NCBI GenBank assembly: GCA_018240295.1
Contig: JAFEGB010000347.1
Coordinates: 1-43,486 of the forward strand
DNA: 43,486 nucleotides
Direction of reading: 5' to 3'
Source of the DNA: Pseudomonadota bacterium
GTDB lineage: Bacteria; Pseudomonadota; Gammaproteobacteria; Competibacterales; Competibacteraceae
The translations under genes were made by a program, and so were the position numbers. Numbering within the stretch: position 1 is the stretch's first letter; each line of letters opens with the position of its first letter. A model generated the notes under the pieces. It did no database searches, was not told the DNA's origin, and was given only the letters and a program-made list of their open reading frames with translations. This document shows, one piece after another, positions 1 to 9,889 of the stretch.

Positions 1-2
1 CG

Positions 3-1229
3 CCGGCCCCGGCGCTCGCCGGCGACGTGCGCGCCGATGTCGCCGTGCTCGGTGCCGGCCTCACCGGCCTCAACGCCGCGCTCGAACTGGCGGCGCGCGG
101 CCTGCGCGTGGTGCTGGTCGAGGCGGCGTGCGTCGGCGCCGGCGGCTCCGGGCGCAGCGGCGGACAGGTGCTCGCCGACTACGCCTGCGGCATGGAAACG
201 CTGCGCGGCCTGCTCGGACGCGAGACCGCCGCGCAGCTCTGGCAGTGGTCGCTGGAGGCGGTCGCGCGCGTGAAAGGCCACATCGCCCGCCACGCCATCG
301 CCTGCGACTGGCGCGACGGCTGCGCGACGCTTGCGCTCAAGCCGCGGCAGGCGCGGGCGCTGCGCGACTGGCAGGCGCAGGCAGCGCACGACTATGGCTA
401 CGACGGCCTGCGCTGGCTCGCAGCCGGCGAACTCGGCGAGCTGGTCGCGAGTCCGCGCTACTGCGGCGCGCTGCTCGACACCGGCGCCGGCCACCTGCAG
501 CCGCTGGCGTACACGCGCGCGCTGGCCCACGCGGCGCAGGCCGCCGGCGTCACGCTGCATGAGCACAGCCCGGTGCTGCGCATCGAAACCGGGCCGCGGC
601 CGAAGCTCGTGACGGCCGGCGGCACGGTCGAGGCCGATCAGCTCGTGATCGCCGGCGGTGCGCTGCCGGCACGGCTTGCGCCGGAACCGGCGGCGAAGGT
701 GCTGCCGGTCGGCACCTACATCGTCGCGACCGGGCCGCTCGGCGCCGACGTGGCGACGGCGCTGCTGCCGGCGGACGCCGCGCTCTGCGATGCCAACTTC
801 GTGCTCGACTACTACCGGCGCTCGGCCGATCACCGGCTGCTGTTCGGCGGGCGCGTCAGCTACAGCGGCCTGGAATCGCCGGGCCTCGCGGCCGGCATGC
901 GCCGGCGCCTGCTCGCGGTGTTCCCGCAACTGCCGCGCACGCTCGCGATCACGCACGCCTGGGGCGGCCACGTCGACATCACCGTCAACCGCGCCCCGCA
1001 CTTCGGGCGCATCGGCAGCCGGGTCTGGTTCGCGCAGGGCTTTTCCGGCCACGGCATGGCGCTCTCGAACCTCGCCGGCCGCGTGCTCGCCGAGGCGGTC
1101 AGCGGCCAGCTCGAACGCTTCGATGTGTTTGCCGGCATCCCGCACCGGGCCTTCCCGGGCGGCGGCCGGCTGCGCGTGCCGCTGCTGATGCTGGCGATGC
1201 TGGCGTTCCGGCTGCGGGACCGGCTGTAG
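3..1229 (+). CDS. FAD-dependent oxidoreductase (DAO/PuuB-like), 5' truncated by window edge
   Basis: A flavin-dependent oxidase or dehydrogenase of the D-amino-acid oxidase (DAO) superfamily, probably acting on an amine or amino acid; the substrate cannot be told from the sequence. A Rossmann FAD-binding motif (VLGAGLTGLNAALELA) lies at the start of the readable frame. A C-terminal segment with FAQGFSGHGMALSNLAGR is the FAD-contacting end typical of PuuB/DadA-like proteins. A GTG at 27 would allow a start. However, the frame is open to the window edge and reads PALAGD just before the Rossmann strand, as in full-length relatives that carry about 30 residues ahead of this motif. I therefore read the true start as lying upstream of the window. 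The stop is TAG at 1227-1229. It is convergent with the minus-strand gene that ends at 1239. The fold call is firm and the exact function open. Confidence 0.85.
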   Translation, partial: PAPALAGDVRADVAVLGAGLTGLNAALELAARGLRVVLVEAACVGAGGSGRSGGQVLADYACGMETLRGLLGRETAAQLWQWSLEAVARVKGHIARHAIACDWRDGCATLALKPRQARALRDWQAQAAHDYGYDGLRWLAAGELGELVASPRYCGALLDTGAGHLQPLAYTRALAHAAQAAGVTLHEHSPVLRIETGPRPKLVTAGGTVEADQLVIAGGALPARLAPEPAAKVLPVGTYIVATGPLGADVATALLPADAALCDANFVLDYYRRSADHRLLFGGRVSYSGLESPGLAAGMRRRLLAVFPQLPRTLAITHAWGGHVDITVNRAPHFGRIGSRVWFAQGFSGHGMALSNLAGRVLAEAVSGQLERFDVFAGIPHRAFPGGGRLRVPLLMLAMLAFRLRDRL

Positions 1230-1238
1230 CAGGGCGGA

Positions 1239-1439
1239 TCAGTCCTCACCCGCCCCGCGCATCCACGCCCGCAGCAGCCCGATCAGCAGCGCCCAGACCG
1301 CGTAGACGTACAAAAACAGCAGCGGGATGCCGGCGACGCTGTCGGCGCGGTCGAACAGCGCGAGCCCCGGCCAGCCGAGTGCGAGCACCGCCAGCAGCAC
1401 CAGCGCGACGATGCGGGCCGTGCGCTCGCCGGCGTCCAT
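1239..1439 (-). CDS. Small two-span membrane protein, hypothetical
   Basis: A 66-residue protein with two hydrophobic segments: about residues 9-28 (ARIVALVLLAVLALGWPGLAL) and 38-58 (PLLFLYVYAVWALLIGLL). The tail is charged. The ATG at 1439 lies one base past the stop of the sensor-exonuclease gene (1441), so the two are almost certainly co-transcribed and translationally coupled. I do not recognise a named family. Small proteins of this kind are often found beside sodium:solute symporter or exonuclease clusters in proteobacteria, but that association is memory of context rather than proof of function. Confidence 0.7.
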   Translation of the reverse strand: MDAGERTARIVALVLLAVLALGWPGLALFDRADSVAGIPLLFLYVYAVWALLIGLLRAWMRGAGED

Positions 1440-1440
1440 G

Positions 1441-3564
1441 TCAGAACTTCGCCTGCTGGCGGCGCACGGCCGTCATCTGTTCGGACAGCGCCAGCGCCTG
1501 CCCGAGCGTGACGATGCCCTGGGCTTCGAGCAGGTCGAGCAGCTTCACGAACACCTGCGCGGTGACCAGCGTGTCGCCGAGCGCGGTGTGGCGGTTGTGC
1601 ACGTCGACGCCGAGGCGCTCGGCGATGGCGTCGAGCGTGTGGTCGTCGGTGTAGTCGTGGATCGCGCCGGAGAGCAGCAGCGTGTCGAGCACCGGCTGCT
1701 GGCGGAAGCTCACGCCGGTCACGGCTTCCTTCAGTTCGAGGAACTTCATGTCGAAGGCGGCGTTGTGTGCGACCAGCACCGTGTCCGGCTCGCCGACGAA
1801 GGCGCGGAACTGCGGCACGATCACGGCGGCGCCGGGCTTGTCGCGGACCATGGCATCGGTGATGCCGTGGAACTTGATCGAGGCCTTCGGGATCGGCTTG
1901 CCGGGGTTGATCAGCCGGTCGAAGGTCTCGCCCTCGCGGATGCGGCCCTGCACGACGCGCAGGCCGGCGATCTGGATCATCTCGTCGCCGCGCGACGGCG
2001 ACAGCCCCGTGGTCTCGGTATCGAAGACCACGTAGTCGAGCGACTTCAGCGGCCGGTCGGCGAGCGCGCCGAACTGCGCCGGGCGCAGTTCGAGGTCGAA
2101 GTCGTAGAACTCCGGGCGCTCGGGCAGCGCGCCGTCCTCGTCGCTCCACTGCCGCGGCGAGGACGGCAGCGGGATGCGCAGCACCGCGAGGCCCGGCTTG
2201 CGGTGCGGCTGGCTCCAGAGGTCGGAATGGTGGCGGCGCAGGATCTCGCCGACGGTCGCGGCGCCGGCGACGTGCTGCAGCGGCCGCTCCAGCCAGTCCT
2301 GGATCAGCCGCGCCGGCAGCGGCCGGCCGGCCCAGACGATGTCGACGTAGACCTGCCGGTTGCCGAGCAGGCATTCGATCTCGAAGCTCGCCGCCGGCTC
2401 CTGGTTGGCAAGCTCGGTCAGCACGAATTCAAGGAGCTGCATGACGCTCTGGCCGTCGCAGTGCAGCCACAGCGGGTCGCCGGACTGGACGATGACCGGC
2501 ATGCGCCCGCGGCTGCGTTCGAGGCGGGACAGCGCCGCGCCGATCACGTCGGTGCTGAGCACGTCGGCGCTCGGCCACTGCGCGGCGAAGGTCAGGCGCA
2601 CGTGCCGGGCGAGGAATTCGACGCGCTCGGTCAGCGCCGCGCTCTCGTCGAAGATCACGCGCTCGAAGGCGCGGCGCTGGCCCGGCTCCATGTCCGCGTA
2701 CAGCGACAGCGACTCGGCCGCGAAGCGCAGGCTGGCGAGCTGGCGGCGCAGGTCCTCGACCAGACCCTTGAAGCCGGTCGGGCCGAGCGTGCCCGGTGCG
2801 ACCTGGCTGGTGATGTCGCGCAGCGTCAGCACGAAGCTGCGCCGCGCCGCGCCGCTGCTCGGCAGCAGGCTCATGCGGCACTGGAACAGCCGCGATTCGT
2901 CGGCCGCCGAGCACAGGAACTCGGCATCGGTCGCCGGCGGCGCACCGTCGCCGGCCTGCTGCTGGCGGAAGCCCAGCCAGTCGAGCGTGTGCTCGATCGG
3001 CTGGCGGGTCAGCAGGCCGTAGATCGAACGGCCGAGCCCGAGCGCCTCGGGCGTCGGCAGCAGCCGGCGCGCGGCCGGGTTGCAGAGCAGCACGCGCGCA
3101 TCGGCGTCGCAGACCAGCACGCCTTCGCTCAGCTCGCGCAGCACGACTTCGAGCCGCGACTTCTGCGCCTCGATCTCGCGCGTGCCGGTGGCGGTGGCGG
3201 CGGCGATCTCCTTGCGCGCCTGATGCAGGCTGGCGCCGAGCTCCTGCACGATCACCGGCACCTCGCCGAGCAGGTGGTTGCGCGGCATCATCAGTTCGTG
3301 CGCCGGGTTGCTGCGGCTGATGATGCGCGCCCCGTGCAGCAGCGCCTTCAGCGGCCGCACGAAGGCGGCGTCGATGAAGGCCCAGACCACGGCGTAGGCG
3401 AGACACGCAAGGATGCCGCCGGCGAAGTAGAACGCGCGGACGTTCTCCTGCATGTACGGATCGATGACGATCTCGGGCAGCTTCCACAGCGACACGGCCG
3501 CGAACAGGCCGGTGAACGCGAGCGGCGCGAGCAGCAGCGCCCAGAACTTGATTCGGACGGTCAT
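1441..3564 (-). CDS. Membrane sensor-like protein fused to DnaQ-family 3'-5' exonuclease
   Basis: A 707-residue fusion. Two membrane segments (about 6-27 and 45-66) flank a short periplasmic loop and are followed by a HAMP-like linker ([17 protein letters not shown]). A PAS-like region begins near residue 140 ([20 protein letters not shown]). A histidine-kinase-like stretch follows in which the H-box histidine is absent ([11 protein letters not shown]), and no clear N, G1 or G2 boxes remain. The C-terminal third (from about 508) is a DEDDh exonuclease of the DNA polymerase III epsilon type: [12 protein letters not shown] (Exo I), [14 protein letters not shown] (Exo II) and [15 protein letters not shown] (Exo IIIepsilon), so all acidic ligands and the catalytic His are present. 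It lies 38 bp downstream of a CheY-like receiver gene and is likely in the same operon. The exonuclease is probably active and membrane-tethered, with an inactive kinase module as regulator; that regulatory role is inference. Confidence 0.88.
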   Translation of the reverse strand: MTVRIKFWALLLAPLAFTGLFAAVSLWKLPEIVIDPYMQENVRAFYFAGGILACLAYAVVWAFIDAAFVRPLKALLHGARIISRSNPAHELMMPRNHLLGEVPVIVQELGASLHQARKEIAAATATGTREIEAQKSRLEVVLRELSEGVLVCDADARVLLCNPAARRLLPTPEALGLGRSIYGLLTRQPIEHTLDWLGFRQQQAGDGAPPATDAEFLCSAADESRLFQCRMSLLPSSGAARRSFVLTLRDITSQVAPGTLGPTGFKGLVEDLRRQLASLRFAAESLSLYADMEPGQRRAFERVIFDESAALTERVEFLARHVRLTFAAQWPSADVLSTDVIGAALSRLERSRGRMPVIVQSGDPLWLHCDGQSVMQLLEFVLTELANQEPAASFEIECLLGNRQVYVDIVWAGRPLPARLIQDWLERPLQHVAGAATVGEILRRHHSDLWSQPHRKPGLAVLRIPLPSSPRQWSDEDGALPERPEFYDFDLELRPAQFGALADRPLKSLDYVVFDTETTGLSPSRGDEMIQIAGLRVVQGRIREGETFDRLINPGKPIPKASIKFHGITDAMVRDKPGAAVIVPQFRAFVGEPDTVLVAHNAAFDMKFLELKEAVTGVSFRQQPVLDTLLLSGAIHDYTDDHTLDAIAERLGVDVHNRHTALGDTLVTAQVFVKLLDLLEAQGIVTLGQALALSEQMTAVRRQQAKF

Positions 3565-3602
3565 GACGGCGGCCCCCTGAGCCGGCCAGTGACGGGATCG
3601 CC

Positions 3603-3974
3603 TCAGGTCGCCCCGGCGAGCAGCTCGCGCACGCGCCCGAGCAGTTCCTGCGTCGCGAAGGGCTTGACGATGTAGTCGTCGGCCCCGAGCGCCATGCCCT
3701 TCTCGCGCTCGATCTCGCGGCCCTTGGCGGTGAGCATGATGATCTTCACGCGCGCGCAGGCCGGGTTTTCACGCACGGCCTGACAGACCTCGTAGCCGTC
3801 GCGCCGCGGCATCATCACGTCGAGCAGGATGAGATCGGGCACCTCGGTGGCGACCGCGGCCAGCGCGGCGTCGCCGTCGGTGGCGGTGCGCACCTCGAAA
3901 CCGGCGTGCTTCATCAGGAATTCGAGCGACAACAGGATGTTGGGCTCGTCATCGACCACGAGTATCTTCGGCAT
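3603..3974 (-). CDS. Stand-alone CheY-like response regulator receiver
   Basis: A 123-residue single receiver domain with no output domain. It has the acidic pair D8-D9 ([10 protein letters not shown]), the phospho-acceptor D52 ([13 protein letters not shown]), the conserved Thr in MLTAKG, and the Lys in DDYIVKPF. The start is ATG at 3974, preceded by a strong purine-rich ribosome-binding site (GGGGGGAG). A longer in-frame extension upstream is high-G+C noise. It is immediately upstream of the sensor-exonuclease fusion. It may receive phosphate from a kinase outside this window, because the fusion's own kinase region lacks the phospho-accepting His. Related gene groups beside acetate-type SLC5 transporters carry similar receivers, but no transporter is visible here. 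Confidence 0.93.
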   Translation of the reverse strand: MPKILVVDDEPNILLSLEFLMKHAGFEVRTATDGDAALAAVATEVPDLILLDVMMPRRDGYEVCQAVRENPACARVKIIMLTAKGREIEREKGMALGADDYIVKPFATQELLGRVRELLAGAT

Positions 3975-4054
3975 GTCTCCCCCCTCTGCGGGTCGCCCGC
4001 CCCGGCGCACCCGCGTCCGCGCGCCGGTCTGATGCCGGCTCGCTCCCGCCCCGC

Positions 4055-4333
4055 TCAGCTGCCGCCGGTGGTACCGGTACGCGACGGCTGGCCGGTGCTG
4101 GCCTTGTTGAAGGTGTCCCAGAACACCTTCTGCAGGTTTTCGATGGATTGCACCGGCATCGCGCCGGCCATGAACGGCTTCATCAGCGATACCGGATCGA
4201 AACCCTGTACGCCTTTCAGCATGTTCTCGCGAATGATCTCCATCATTTCCTGCTGCAGGGGCTGCACGTTGGGCAGGCCCAGGAACTCGCGCAGCTCCTG
4301 TGGCGTGGCCTCGACGTTGACGTTCAGCTTCAT
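4055..4333 (-). CDS. DUF6489-like small protein
   Basis: A 92-residue soluble protein, with the start chosen at the ATG at 4333 (MKLNVNVEATPQELREFLGLP) because GAGGAA sits at a suitable distance upstream. Another in-frame ATG at 4363 would add ten residues without family resemblance. The N-terminal segment, an ATP(Q/E)ELREFLGLP motif, followed by an amphipathic helix (QQEMMEIIRENM) and a DPVSLMKPF segment, is what I recall of DUF6489 proteins, which have no known function. It lies 80 bp upstream of the receiver gene on the same strand and may be the first gene of that operon. Confidence 0.78.
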   Translation of the reverse strand: MKLNVNVEATPQELREFLGLPNVQPLQQEMMEIIRENMLKGVQGFDPVSLMKPFMAGAMPVQSIENLQKVFWDTFNKASTGQPSRTGTTGGS

Positions 4334-4519
4334 CGTGATTCCTCGGTCGTCGGTGGTATTCACCGGTGCCCGGCGCCTGCTCTCGTCGTCCGGCGGGCTG
4401 CCGCAGGGTGCAAACTTGCACCGGCAGCCGGCGACACTAGCCGAAAACCGCGGCGGGCGGCAATTTGACCGGGAGAGGCAGCGGCAAGTGCCCCGCGCGG
4501 AGGCGGCTTGCCGCCGTCC

Positions 4520-6400
4520 TCAGCCGGCGGCGCGCAGGCGCTTCAGGTGCACGAGCAGCAGCGACACCGCTGCCGGCGTGACGCCGGGAATGCGCCCGGC
4601 CTGACCGACGGTGTCGGGGCGCACGCGCGCGAGCTTCTCGCGCACCTCGCTCGACAGCCCGCGCACGCCGGCGTAGTCGAAGCCGGCCGGGATCGCGGCG
4701 TCCTCCTGGCGGCGGGCGCGGGCGATGTCGGCCTGCGCACGTTCGATGTAGCCGGCGTAGCCCGCCTGGATTTCGACCTGTTCGATCACGTCGGCATCGA
4801 GGTCGCTTTCCGGCAGGCCGGCGAGGCGCAGCACCGCGGCGTGATCGAGTTCCGGGCGTCGCAGCAGGTCGAGCGCGCGCGTCTCGCGCGCGAGCGGCCC
4901 GCCGAGCACGGCTTCGGCCAGCGCCGGATCGAGCGCGGCCGGGCGCACCCAGCACTCGCGCAGGCGCTGCGTCTCGCGCTCGATCGCCTCGCGCCGTGCC
5001 TCGAACGCCGCCCAGCGCGCATCGCCGACCAGTCCGAGCCGGCGGCCGGTCTCGGTCAGGCGCAGGTCGGCGTTGTCCTCGCGCAGGTGCAGGCGGTGCT
5101 CGGCGCGCGACGTGAACATCCGGTACGGCTCGCTGGTGCCGCGCGTGATCAGGTCATCGACGAGCACGCCGAGGTAGGCCTCGTCGCGCCGCGGCCACCA
5201 GGGTTCGCGCTGCTGCACGGCGAGCGCGGCATTGAGCCCGGCGAGCAGGCCCTGCGCGGCAGCCTCCTCGTAGCCGGTCGTGCCGTTGATCTGCCCGGCC
5301 AGCCACAGGCCGTCGAGGTGCTTGCTCGCGAGCGAGGGGTGCAGGCCGCGCGGATCGAAGAAGTCGTATTCGATCGCGTAGCCGGGCCGGGTCAGGTGCG
5401 CGTGTTCGAGACCGCGCATCGAGCGCACCAGCGCGTACTGCACGTCGAAGGGCAGGCTGGTCGAGATGCCGTTCGGATAGACCTCGTGCGTGCCGAGGCC
5501 CTCGGGCTCCAGGAAGATCTGGTGCGCGTCCCGGTCGGCGAAGCGCACGATCTTGTCCTCGACCGACGGACAGTAGCGCGGGCCGACGCCCTCGATGACG
5601 CCGGTATACATCGGCGAGCGGTCGAGCCCGCCGCGGATGATCGCGTGCGTGCGTGCGTTGGTGTGCGTGATGTGGCAGGCGATCTGGCGCGGGTGCTCGT
5701 CGCGGCGGCCGAGGAAGCTGAACACCGGGCAGGGATCATCGCCGGGCTGCGCGGCGAGCTGCGCCCAGTCGATCGTGCGCCCGTCGATGCGCGGCGGCGT
5801 GCCGGTCTTCAGCCGCCCGACCGCAAGCGGCAGCTCGCGCAGGCGCGCCGCCAGCGTGTTGGCCGGCGGGTCGCCCATGCGCCCGCCCTCGTAGTTCTGG
5901 AGGCCGACGTGGATGCGCCCGGCCAGGAACGTGCCGGCGGTCAGCACCACGGCCGGCGCCTCGAACTCGATGCCGGTCTGCGTGCGCACGCCGCTGACGC
6001 GCGTGCCTTCGAGCAGCAGGTCGTCGGCGGCCTGCTGGAACACGGCGAGGTTCGGCTGGTTCTCGACGATCGAGCGGATCGCGGCGCGATACAGCGCGCG
6101 GTCGGCCTGCGCGCGCGTGGCGCGCACGGCCGGGCCCTTGCGGGCGTTGAGGATGCGGAACTGGATGCCGGCGCGGTCGGTGGCGCGCGCCATCGCGCCG
6201 TCGAGCGCGTCGATCTCGCGCACGAGGTGTCCCTTGCCGATGCCGCCGATCGCCGGGTTGCAGCTCATCGCGCCGACGGTCTCGATGTTGTGCGTCAGCA
6301 GCAGCGTGCGCACGCCGCAGCGCGCGGCCGCGAGTGCGGCCTCGGTGCCGGCGTGACCGCCGCCGACGACGATGACATCGAAGCGTTCCGGATAGCGCAT
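4520..6400 (-). CDS. mnmG: tRNA uridine-5-carboxymethylaminomethyl modification enzyme MnmG (GidA)
   Basis: The FAD-binding subunit of the MnmE-MnmG complex, which installs the (carboxymethyl)aminomethyl group at C5 of wobble U34 in tRNAs, with NADH and methylene-tetrahydrofolate. It is 626 residues long, the usual length. The N-terminal FAD motif is [21 protein letters not shown]. The MnmG signatures [44 protein letters not shown] and [14 protein letters not shown] (with its Cys) are all present, and the C-terminal helical domain ends in [19 protein letters not shown]. The ATG at 6400 matches the family start ([12 protein letters not shown]); the upstream extension of the frame runs through murB in another frame and is not real. 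It lies 89 bp downstream of murB on the same strand. A short GC hairpin (4502-4515) just past the stop could end transcription. Confidence 0.98.
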   Translation of the reverse strand: MRYPERFDVIVVGGGHAGTEAALAAARCGVRTLLLTHNIETVGAMSCNPAIGGIGKGHLVREIDALDGAMARATDRAGIQFRILNARKGPAVRATRAQADRALYRAAIRSIVENQPNLAVFQQAADDLLLEGTRVSGVRTQTGIEFEAPAVVLTAGTFLAGRIHVGLQNYEGGRMGDPPANTLAARLRELPLAVGRLKTGTPPRIDGRTIDWAQLAAQPGDDPCPVFSFLGRRDEHPRQIACHITHTNARTHAIIRGGLDRSPMYTGVIEGVGPRYCPSVEDKIVRFADRDAHQIFLEPEGLGTHEVYPNGISTSLPFDVQYALVRSMRGLEHAHLTRPGYAIEYDFFDPRGLHPSLASKHLDGLWLAGQINGTTGYEEAAAQGLLAGLNAALAVQQREPWWPRRDEAYLGVLVDDLITRGTSEPYRMFTSRAEHRLHLREDNADLRLTETGRRLGLVGDARWAAFEARREAIERETQRLRECWVRPAALDPALAEAVLGGPLARETRALDLLRRPELDHAAVLRLAGLPESDLDADVIEQVEIQAGYAGYIERAQADIARARRQEDAAIPAGFDYAGVRGLSSEVREKLARVRPDTVGQAGRIPGVTPAAVSLLLVHLKRLRAAG

Positions 6401-6489
6401 GGACTTGATCCGCCAGTGAAAACAGGAAGGAAAACGGCGGCGGATCGTAGCACCGGCCACGCCGGCGCGCACGGGGCGCAGCCGCGTCG

Positions 6490-7524
6490 TCAGCCGCCCA
6501 TCCGCACCGGCTCCATCTCCAGTGCGACGCCGAAGCGCGTGCGCACGTCGGCGCGGATCGCCTCGGCGAGCGCCAGCACCTCGGCCCCGGTGGCGCCGCC
6601 GTGGTTGACCAGCACCAGCGCCTGACGCTCGTAGACGCCGGCGCGCCCGAGCGCGCGGCCCTTCCAGCCGCAGCGCTCGATCAGCCAGCCGGCGGCGAGC
6701 TTGACCCGGCCGTCCGGCTGCGGATAGCTGACCAGCTCCGGATGCGCGGCGCGCAGGCGCGTCGCCTGCTCGAAATCGACGACCGGGTTCTTGAAGAAGC
6801 TGCCGGCGTTGCCGAGCACGGCCGGCTCCGGCAGCTTGCGCCGGCGCACCGCACAGACGGCCTCGAACACCTGCTGCGGCGTCGGCGCCTCGATGCCCTG
6901 CGCCTGCAGCTCGGCGTTGAGCTCGGCGTAGCGCGCCTGCACGGCCGGCTGCAGCGACAGCCGGAAGGCCACCGCCACCACCAGCACCCGGCCGGCCAGC
7001 TCGTGCTTGAACACGCTGTCGCGGTAGCCGAAGCCGCAGGCCGAAGGCATCAGCCGGCGCGCCTGGCCGGTTTCGAGATCGATCACGTCGACGTGCGCGA
7101 TGCGCTCGCCGGCCTCGACGCCGTAGGCACCGATGTTCTGGATCGGGCTGCCGCCGACCGTGCCGGGGATCAGCGCCAGGTTTTCGAGGCCGAACCAGCC
7201 GTTGGCGAGCGTCCAGGCCACGAAGCCGTGCCAGTCCTCGCCGGCGCCGGCCTCGACGACGACCTCGTCGCCGTTGCGCAGCAGCAGGCGGCGGCCGCAC
7301 AGCGCGACGCGGATCACCAGCCCGGCCACGTCGCCGGCGAGCAGCACGTTGCTGCCGGCACCGAGCACGTGGATCGCGAGCTGCGCGCGCGCGGCCTCGG
7401 CGAGCGCCGGCGCGAGCTGGCTGTCGGCTTCGAGGTTCAGGAAATGCTCGGCCCGGGCCGGCAGCCCGAAGGTGTTGAGGCCATCGAGCGCGACTTCGCG
7501 CTGCAGCACGGATGCGGCCGTCAT
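6490..7524 (-). CDS. murB: UDP-N-acetylmuramate dehydrogenase MurB (type I)
   Basis: Reduces UDP-GlcNAc-enolpyruvate to UDP-MurNAc with FAD and NADPH in cytoplasmic peptidoglycan precursor synthesis. It shows [13 protein letters not shown] near the N-terminus, the FAD/pyrophosphate motif [30 protein letters not shown], the Tyr-containing [10 protein letters not shown] loop and the proton-donating Ser in [10 protein letters not shown] (about residue 242). The Tyr loop and length place it with the E. coli-type (type I) enzymes. I chose the ATG at 7524 (MTAASVLQ); a GTG three codons upstream (7533) is possible and neither has a strong ribosome-binding site. It precedes mnmG on the same strand. 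The catalytic assignment is firm; the start is uncertain by three codons. Confidence 0.96.
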   Translation of the reverse strand: MTAASVLQREVALDGLNTFGLPARAEHFLNLEADSQLAPALAEAARAQLAIHVLGAGSNVLLAGDVAGLVIRVALCGRRLLLRNGDEVVVEAGAGEDWHGFVAWTLANGWFGLENLALIPGTVGGSPIQNIGAYGVEAGERIAHVDVIDLETGQARRLMPSACGFGYRDSVFKHELAGRVLVVAVAFRLSLQPAVQARYAELNAELQAQGIEAPTPQQVFEAVCAVRRRKLPEPAVLGNAGSFFKNPVVDFEQATRLRAAHPELVSYPQPDGRVKLAAGWLIERCGWKGRALGRAGVYERQALVLVNHGGATGAEVLALAEAIRADVRTRFGVALEMEPVRMGG

Positions 7525-7556
7525 GCCGCTCACGCCGCAGCGCTTCGCTTTTCGGC

Positions 7557-7579
7557 CCCTCGCCCCGTGCGGGAGAGGG
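7557..7579. repeat. Short REP-like intergenic palindrome
   Basis: The left arm 7557-7565 and right arm 7571-7579 pair over nine positions with one mismatch around a 5-nt loop, and further GGGGAGAGGGGGAG purines follow. Palindromes of the form CCCTC-CCC...GGG-GAGGG are common intergenic repeats in high-G+C proteobacteria. I see only this one clear copy in the window. It sits between the divergent genes murB and the DUF2189 gene. Confidence 0.5.
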
Positions 7580-7791
7580 ACCGGGGAGAGGGGGAGAAAA
7601 CCATGCAGGTAGGTGTGATCGGCATCACGGCTCGGTCAGGCTCCCTCGGTCGCAGGCCGGCGATTGTAGGGCCGGCCGGCAGCGCGCCCAAGCCGCAGGT
7701 TACCAAGCGTTTAATCCGGATCAAGGCCAGGCGCCCGCGCACCGGCCAGCCTCGACGGCATTTCCGCCCCCGTCTCCCGAGGCCCGCAGCG

Positions 7792-8562
7792 ATGCTCCCG
7801 CACCCCGCCCTCCCCCCGCGCGTGCCGACGCCGCAGCCACGACTCGCCGCCGGCGCACCGCTGCGCTGGCTGCGCGCCGGCTGGCAGGTCTACCGGCACA
7901 CGGCCGCCGCATCGAGTCTGGCGACGGCGCTGCCGGCGGCCCTCGGCGGGCTGCTGGTCGCCGCCGTGCTCGCCGGCGGCCGGGCGCCGCTGCTGCTGGC
8001 GCTGGCCGGCGGCTTTCCGCTGGTCGCGCCCTGTCTGCTGCCGGGCTTCGCGCGGCTCGCCGAGCGGCAGGCCAGCGGCCGGCCGGCGCGGCTCGCGGAC
8101 TTCTTCGCCGCCTGGCGCACGGCGCCGGCCGGCTTCTGGGTGCTGGCCGGGCTGGCGGTGTTCCTGTCGATGATCTGGTTCACCGATGCGGCGATCCAGT
8201 ACGGGCTGTTCTTCGGCAGCGGCCGCTGGTCGCCGGCCGACGGCTTCGATGCCCGCCTCGGCGGCTATGCGGCCTTCGCCGGCCTCACCGGCGGCGGGCT
8301 GGCGCTGGCGGCCTGGCTGGTCAACGGCTTCGCGATGCCGCTCACCTGCCGGCGCGGCCTGGCGCTGACCCCGGCGGTGGCCGCCGGCCTGCGGGCGCTG
8401 CGCGCGCACCCGGGCGTGCTGGCGCTGTGGGCCGGCGTGCTCGGCGGCGGCAGCCTCGCGACCTTCGCGCTGTGCTATCCGGCGCTGGTCGTGACCGTGC
8501 CGGTGCTCGCCTACGGCAGCCTCGCCGCCTGCGAGGAGATCTTTCCCGGCTCCGGGACCTGA
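7792..8562 (+). CDS. DUF2189 integral membrane protein
   Basis: A 256-residue polytopic membrane protein with about six hydrophobic segments: roughly residues 40-58, 64-83, 110-133, 160-180, 210-230 and 232-250. The pattern of an N-terminal LRAGWQVYRH followed by paired membrane helices, a LADFFAAWR loop and a DAAIQYGLFFG segment matches my recollection of the DUF2189 family, whose function is unknown. The start is ATG at 7792; the frame upstream is open but has no family resemblance. The last 52 bases overlap the end of the convergent diguanylate cyclase gene (stop at 8511), so the two 3' ends are antisense to each other. Confidence 0.85.
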   Translation: MLPHPALPPRVPTPQPRLAAGAPLRWLRAGWQVYRHTAAASSLATALPAALGGLLVAAVLAGGRAPLLLALAGGFPLVAPCLLPGFARLAERQASGRPARLADFFAAWRTAPAGFWVLAGLAVFLSMIWFTDAAIQYGLFFGSGRWSPADGFDARLGGYAAFAGLTGGGLALAAWLVNGFAMPLTCRRGLALTPAVAAGLRALRAHPGVLALWAGVLGGGSLATFALCYPALVVTVPVLAYGSLAACEEIFPGSGT

Positions 8563-9734
8563 GGCGGCTCGCCGTCGACCAGCGCCGGCACCTCGACCAG
8601 CACGCAGCGGTTGCGCCCCTCGCGCTTGGCCGTGTACAGCGCACGGTCGGCCTCGGTGATCAGCACATCGATCGGCAGATCGCCGCTGCCGGCGGCGATG
8701 CCGATGCTGATCGTGCAGCGCCGGCCTCCGAGCTCGGCTCCCGCATGCTGGGCCGCGACCGCCGTGCGCAGGCGCTCGCCGATGGTCAGCGCGGTACGGG
8801 CACCGGTCTGCGGCAGCAGCGCCGCGAACTCCTCGCCGCCGAAGCGTGCGAGCAGATCCTCGCGGCGCAGGCCACTGGCGAGGGTCGCGGACACCGTGCG
8901 CAGCACGGCATCGCCAACCGGATGACCGAAGCTGTCATTGATGATCTTGAAGTGATCGAGATCGAGCATCAGCACCGCGGCCGGCGTCTGCGGGCGCAGC
9001 GCCTGCCCGGCCCGGCTCAGGAAACTGCGCCGGTTCAGCAGCCCGGTCAGCGCATCGGTGCCGGCGAGCCGCTGCAGGTGCTCCTCGTGGCCGGCGCGTG
9101 CGAGCAGCACCAGACCGATCGTGACGATGATGGTGCTGGCGTAGCCGCTCAGGAAGCTCGCCTGTTCGAGGACGGTGCGCCAGATCTCGACCTGCCGCCA
9201 CAGGGCACGCGCCAGCAGCAGTTCGGCACTGCGCGCGATCAGGACGCCCCCGAGCAGCAGCAGCGCGAGCGCCATGATGCTCTGCGCGGTCACGTGCCCG
9301 TGATCCGGCAGGCGCCGGACCTGCCGGGCGCAGGCGCAGGCGAGCAGCCCGTACAGCAGCGAGTGCAGGCCGACCAGCCATTCGGAGGCGGGCGACAGCA
9401 ACGAGATGCCGACGGACACCCCGACCAGCACCGGCGCCCGCCAGTGCATGCCGTCCCGTCCGGCGCAGCGATCCAGCGCCTGCAGGCGCAGGCCCCAGCA
9501 CAGGCTCACGCAGCCGAGCGCCAGCGGCCCGGCAAAGCCGGCCGGGATCAGTGAATTGCTCGCCACCAGCACGAACCAGCCGGCGGCCTGCACCAGCAGC
9601 GACAGCGTCCACAGCTGCAGGCCGCTCAGCGAACGCTGCGGCGCACGACCCTGATCGGCCAGCGTGATCACGCCCGCCATCAGCAGCGCGCTGAGCGCCA
9701 TGAAGAACATCAGGGTCTTGACATCGAACATCAT
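8511..9734 (-). CDS. Membrane-bound diguanylate cyclase (GGDEF)
   Basis: Makes cyclic di-GMP from two GTP. It has 407 residues. The N-terminal half holds about six hydrophobic helices (within residues 5-215) forming a membrane sensor module of unassigned type. The GGDEF domain starts near DALTGLLNRRSF (about 233) and has DLDHFKIINDSFGH and the active-site GGEEF at 299-303. An RxxD inhibitory site (RRED, 290-293) lies five residues before GGEEF, so product feedback inhibition is expected. The C-terminal TISIGIA and ADRALYTAKREGRN motifs are intact. Start at ATG 9734; ATG 9731 is equally possible. Its 3' end overlaps the convergent DUF2189 gene by 52 bp. No EAL or HD-GYP domain is attached. Confidence 0.95.
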   Translation of the reverse strand: MMFDVKTLMFFMALSALLMAGVITLADQGRAPQRSLSGLQLWTLSLLVQAAGWFVLVASNSLIPAGFAGPLALGCVSLCWGLRLQALDRCAGRDGMHWRAPVLVGVSVGISLLSPASEWLVGLHSLLYGLLACACARQVRRLPDHGHVTAQSIMALALLLLGGVLIARSAELLLARALWRQVEIWRTVLEQASFLSGYASTIIVTIGLVLLARAGHEEHLQRLAGTDALTGLLNRRSFLSRAGQALRPQTPAAVLMLDLDHFKIINDSFGHPVGDAVLRTVSATLASGLRREDLLARFGGEEFAALLPQTGARTALTIGERLRTAVAAQHAGAELGGRRCTISIGIAAGSGDLPIDVLITEADRALYTAKREGRNRCVLVEVPALVDGEPPQVPEPGKISSQAARLP

Positions 9735-9889
9735 CGGGCATCCTGCCGTTCAGCAGACGGCAGCGATGGCGGATGCTGCGCCGGCATCCCGTCCATCACC
9801 GCCCGTCATCCTGCATCGGCATTCCTGCGGACGGCTTTGATGCAGATCGCCTCCGCGGCCCCAGCGACGGCTCCGCACCTGCCGGCGCG

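Noticed and set aside
1327-3675. Long plus-strand open frame antisense to the sensor-exonuclease gene
   Set aside because: Its protein is low-complexity Arg/Ala/Glu/His-rich shadow text with no motifs, while the minus strand has a clear DnaQ domain. The same holds for the long antisense frames at 4508-6625, 10129-13182, 30862-33627 and 37839-40835.
7603-7791. Upstream in-frame ATG (7603) as a longer N-terminus of the DUF2189 protein
   Set aside because: The added 63 residues are Arg/Pro-rich and unlike the family; the ATG at 7792 gives the expected N-terminus.
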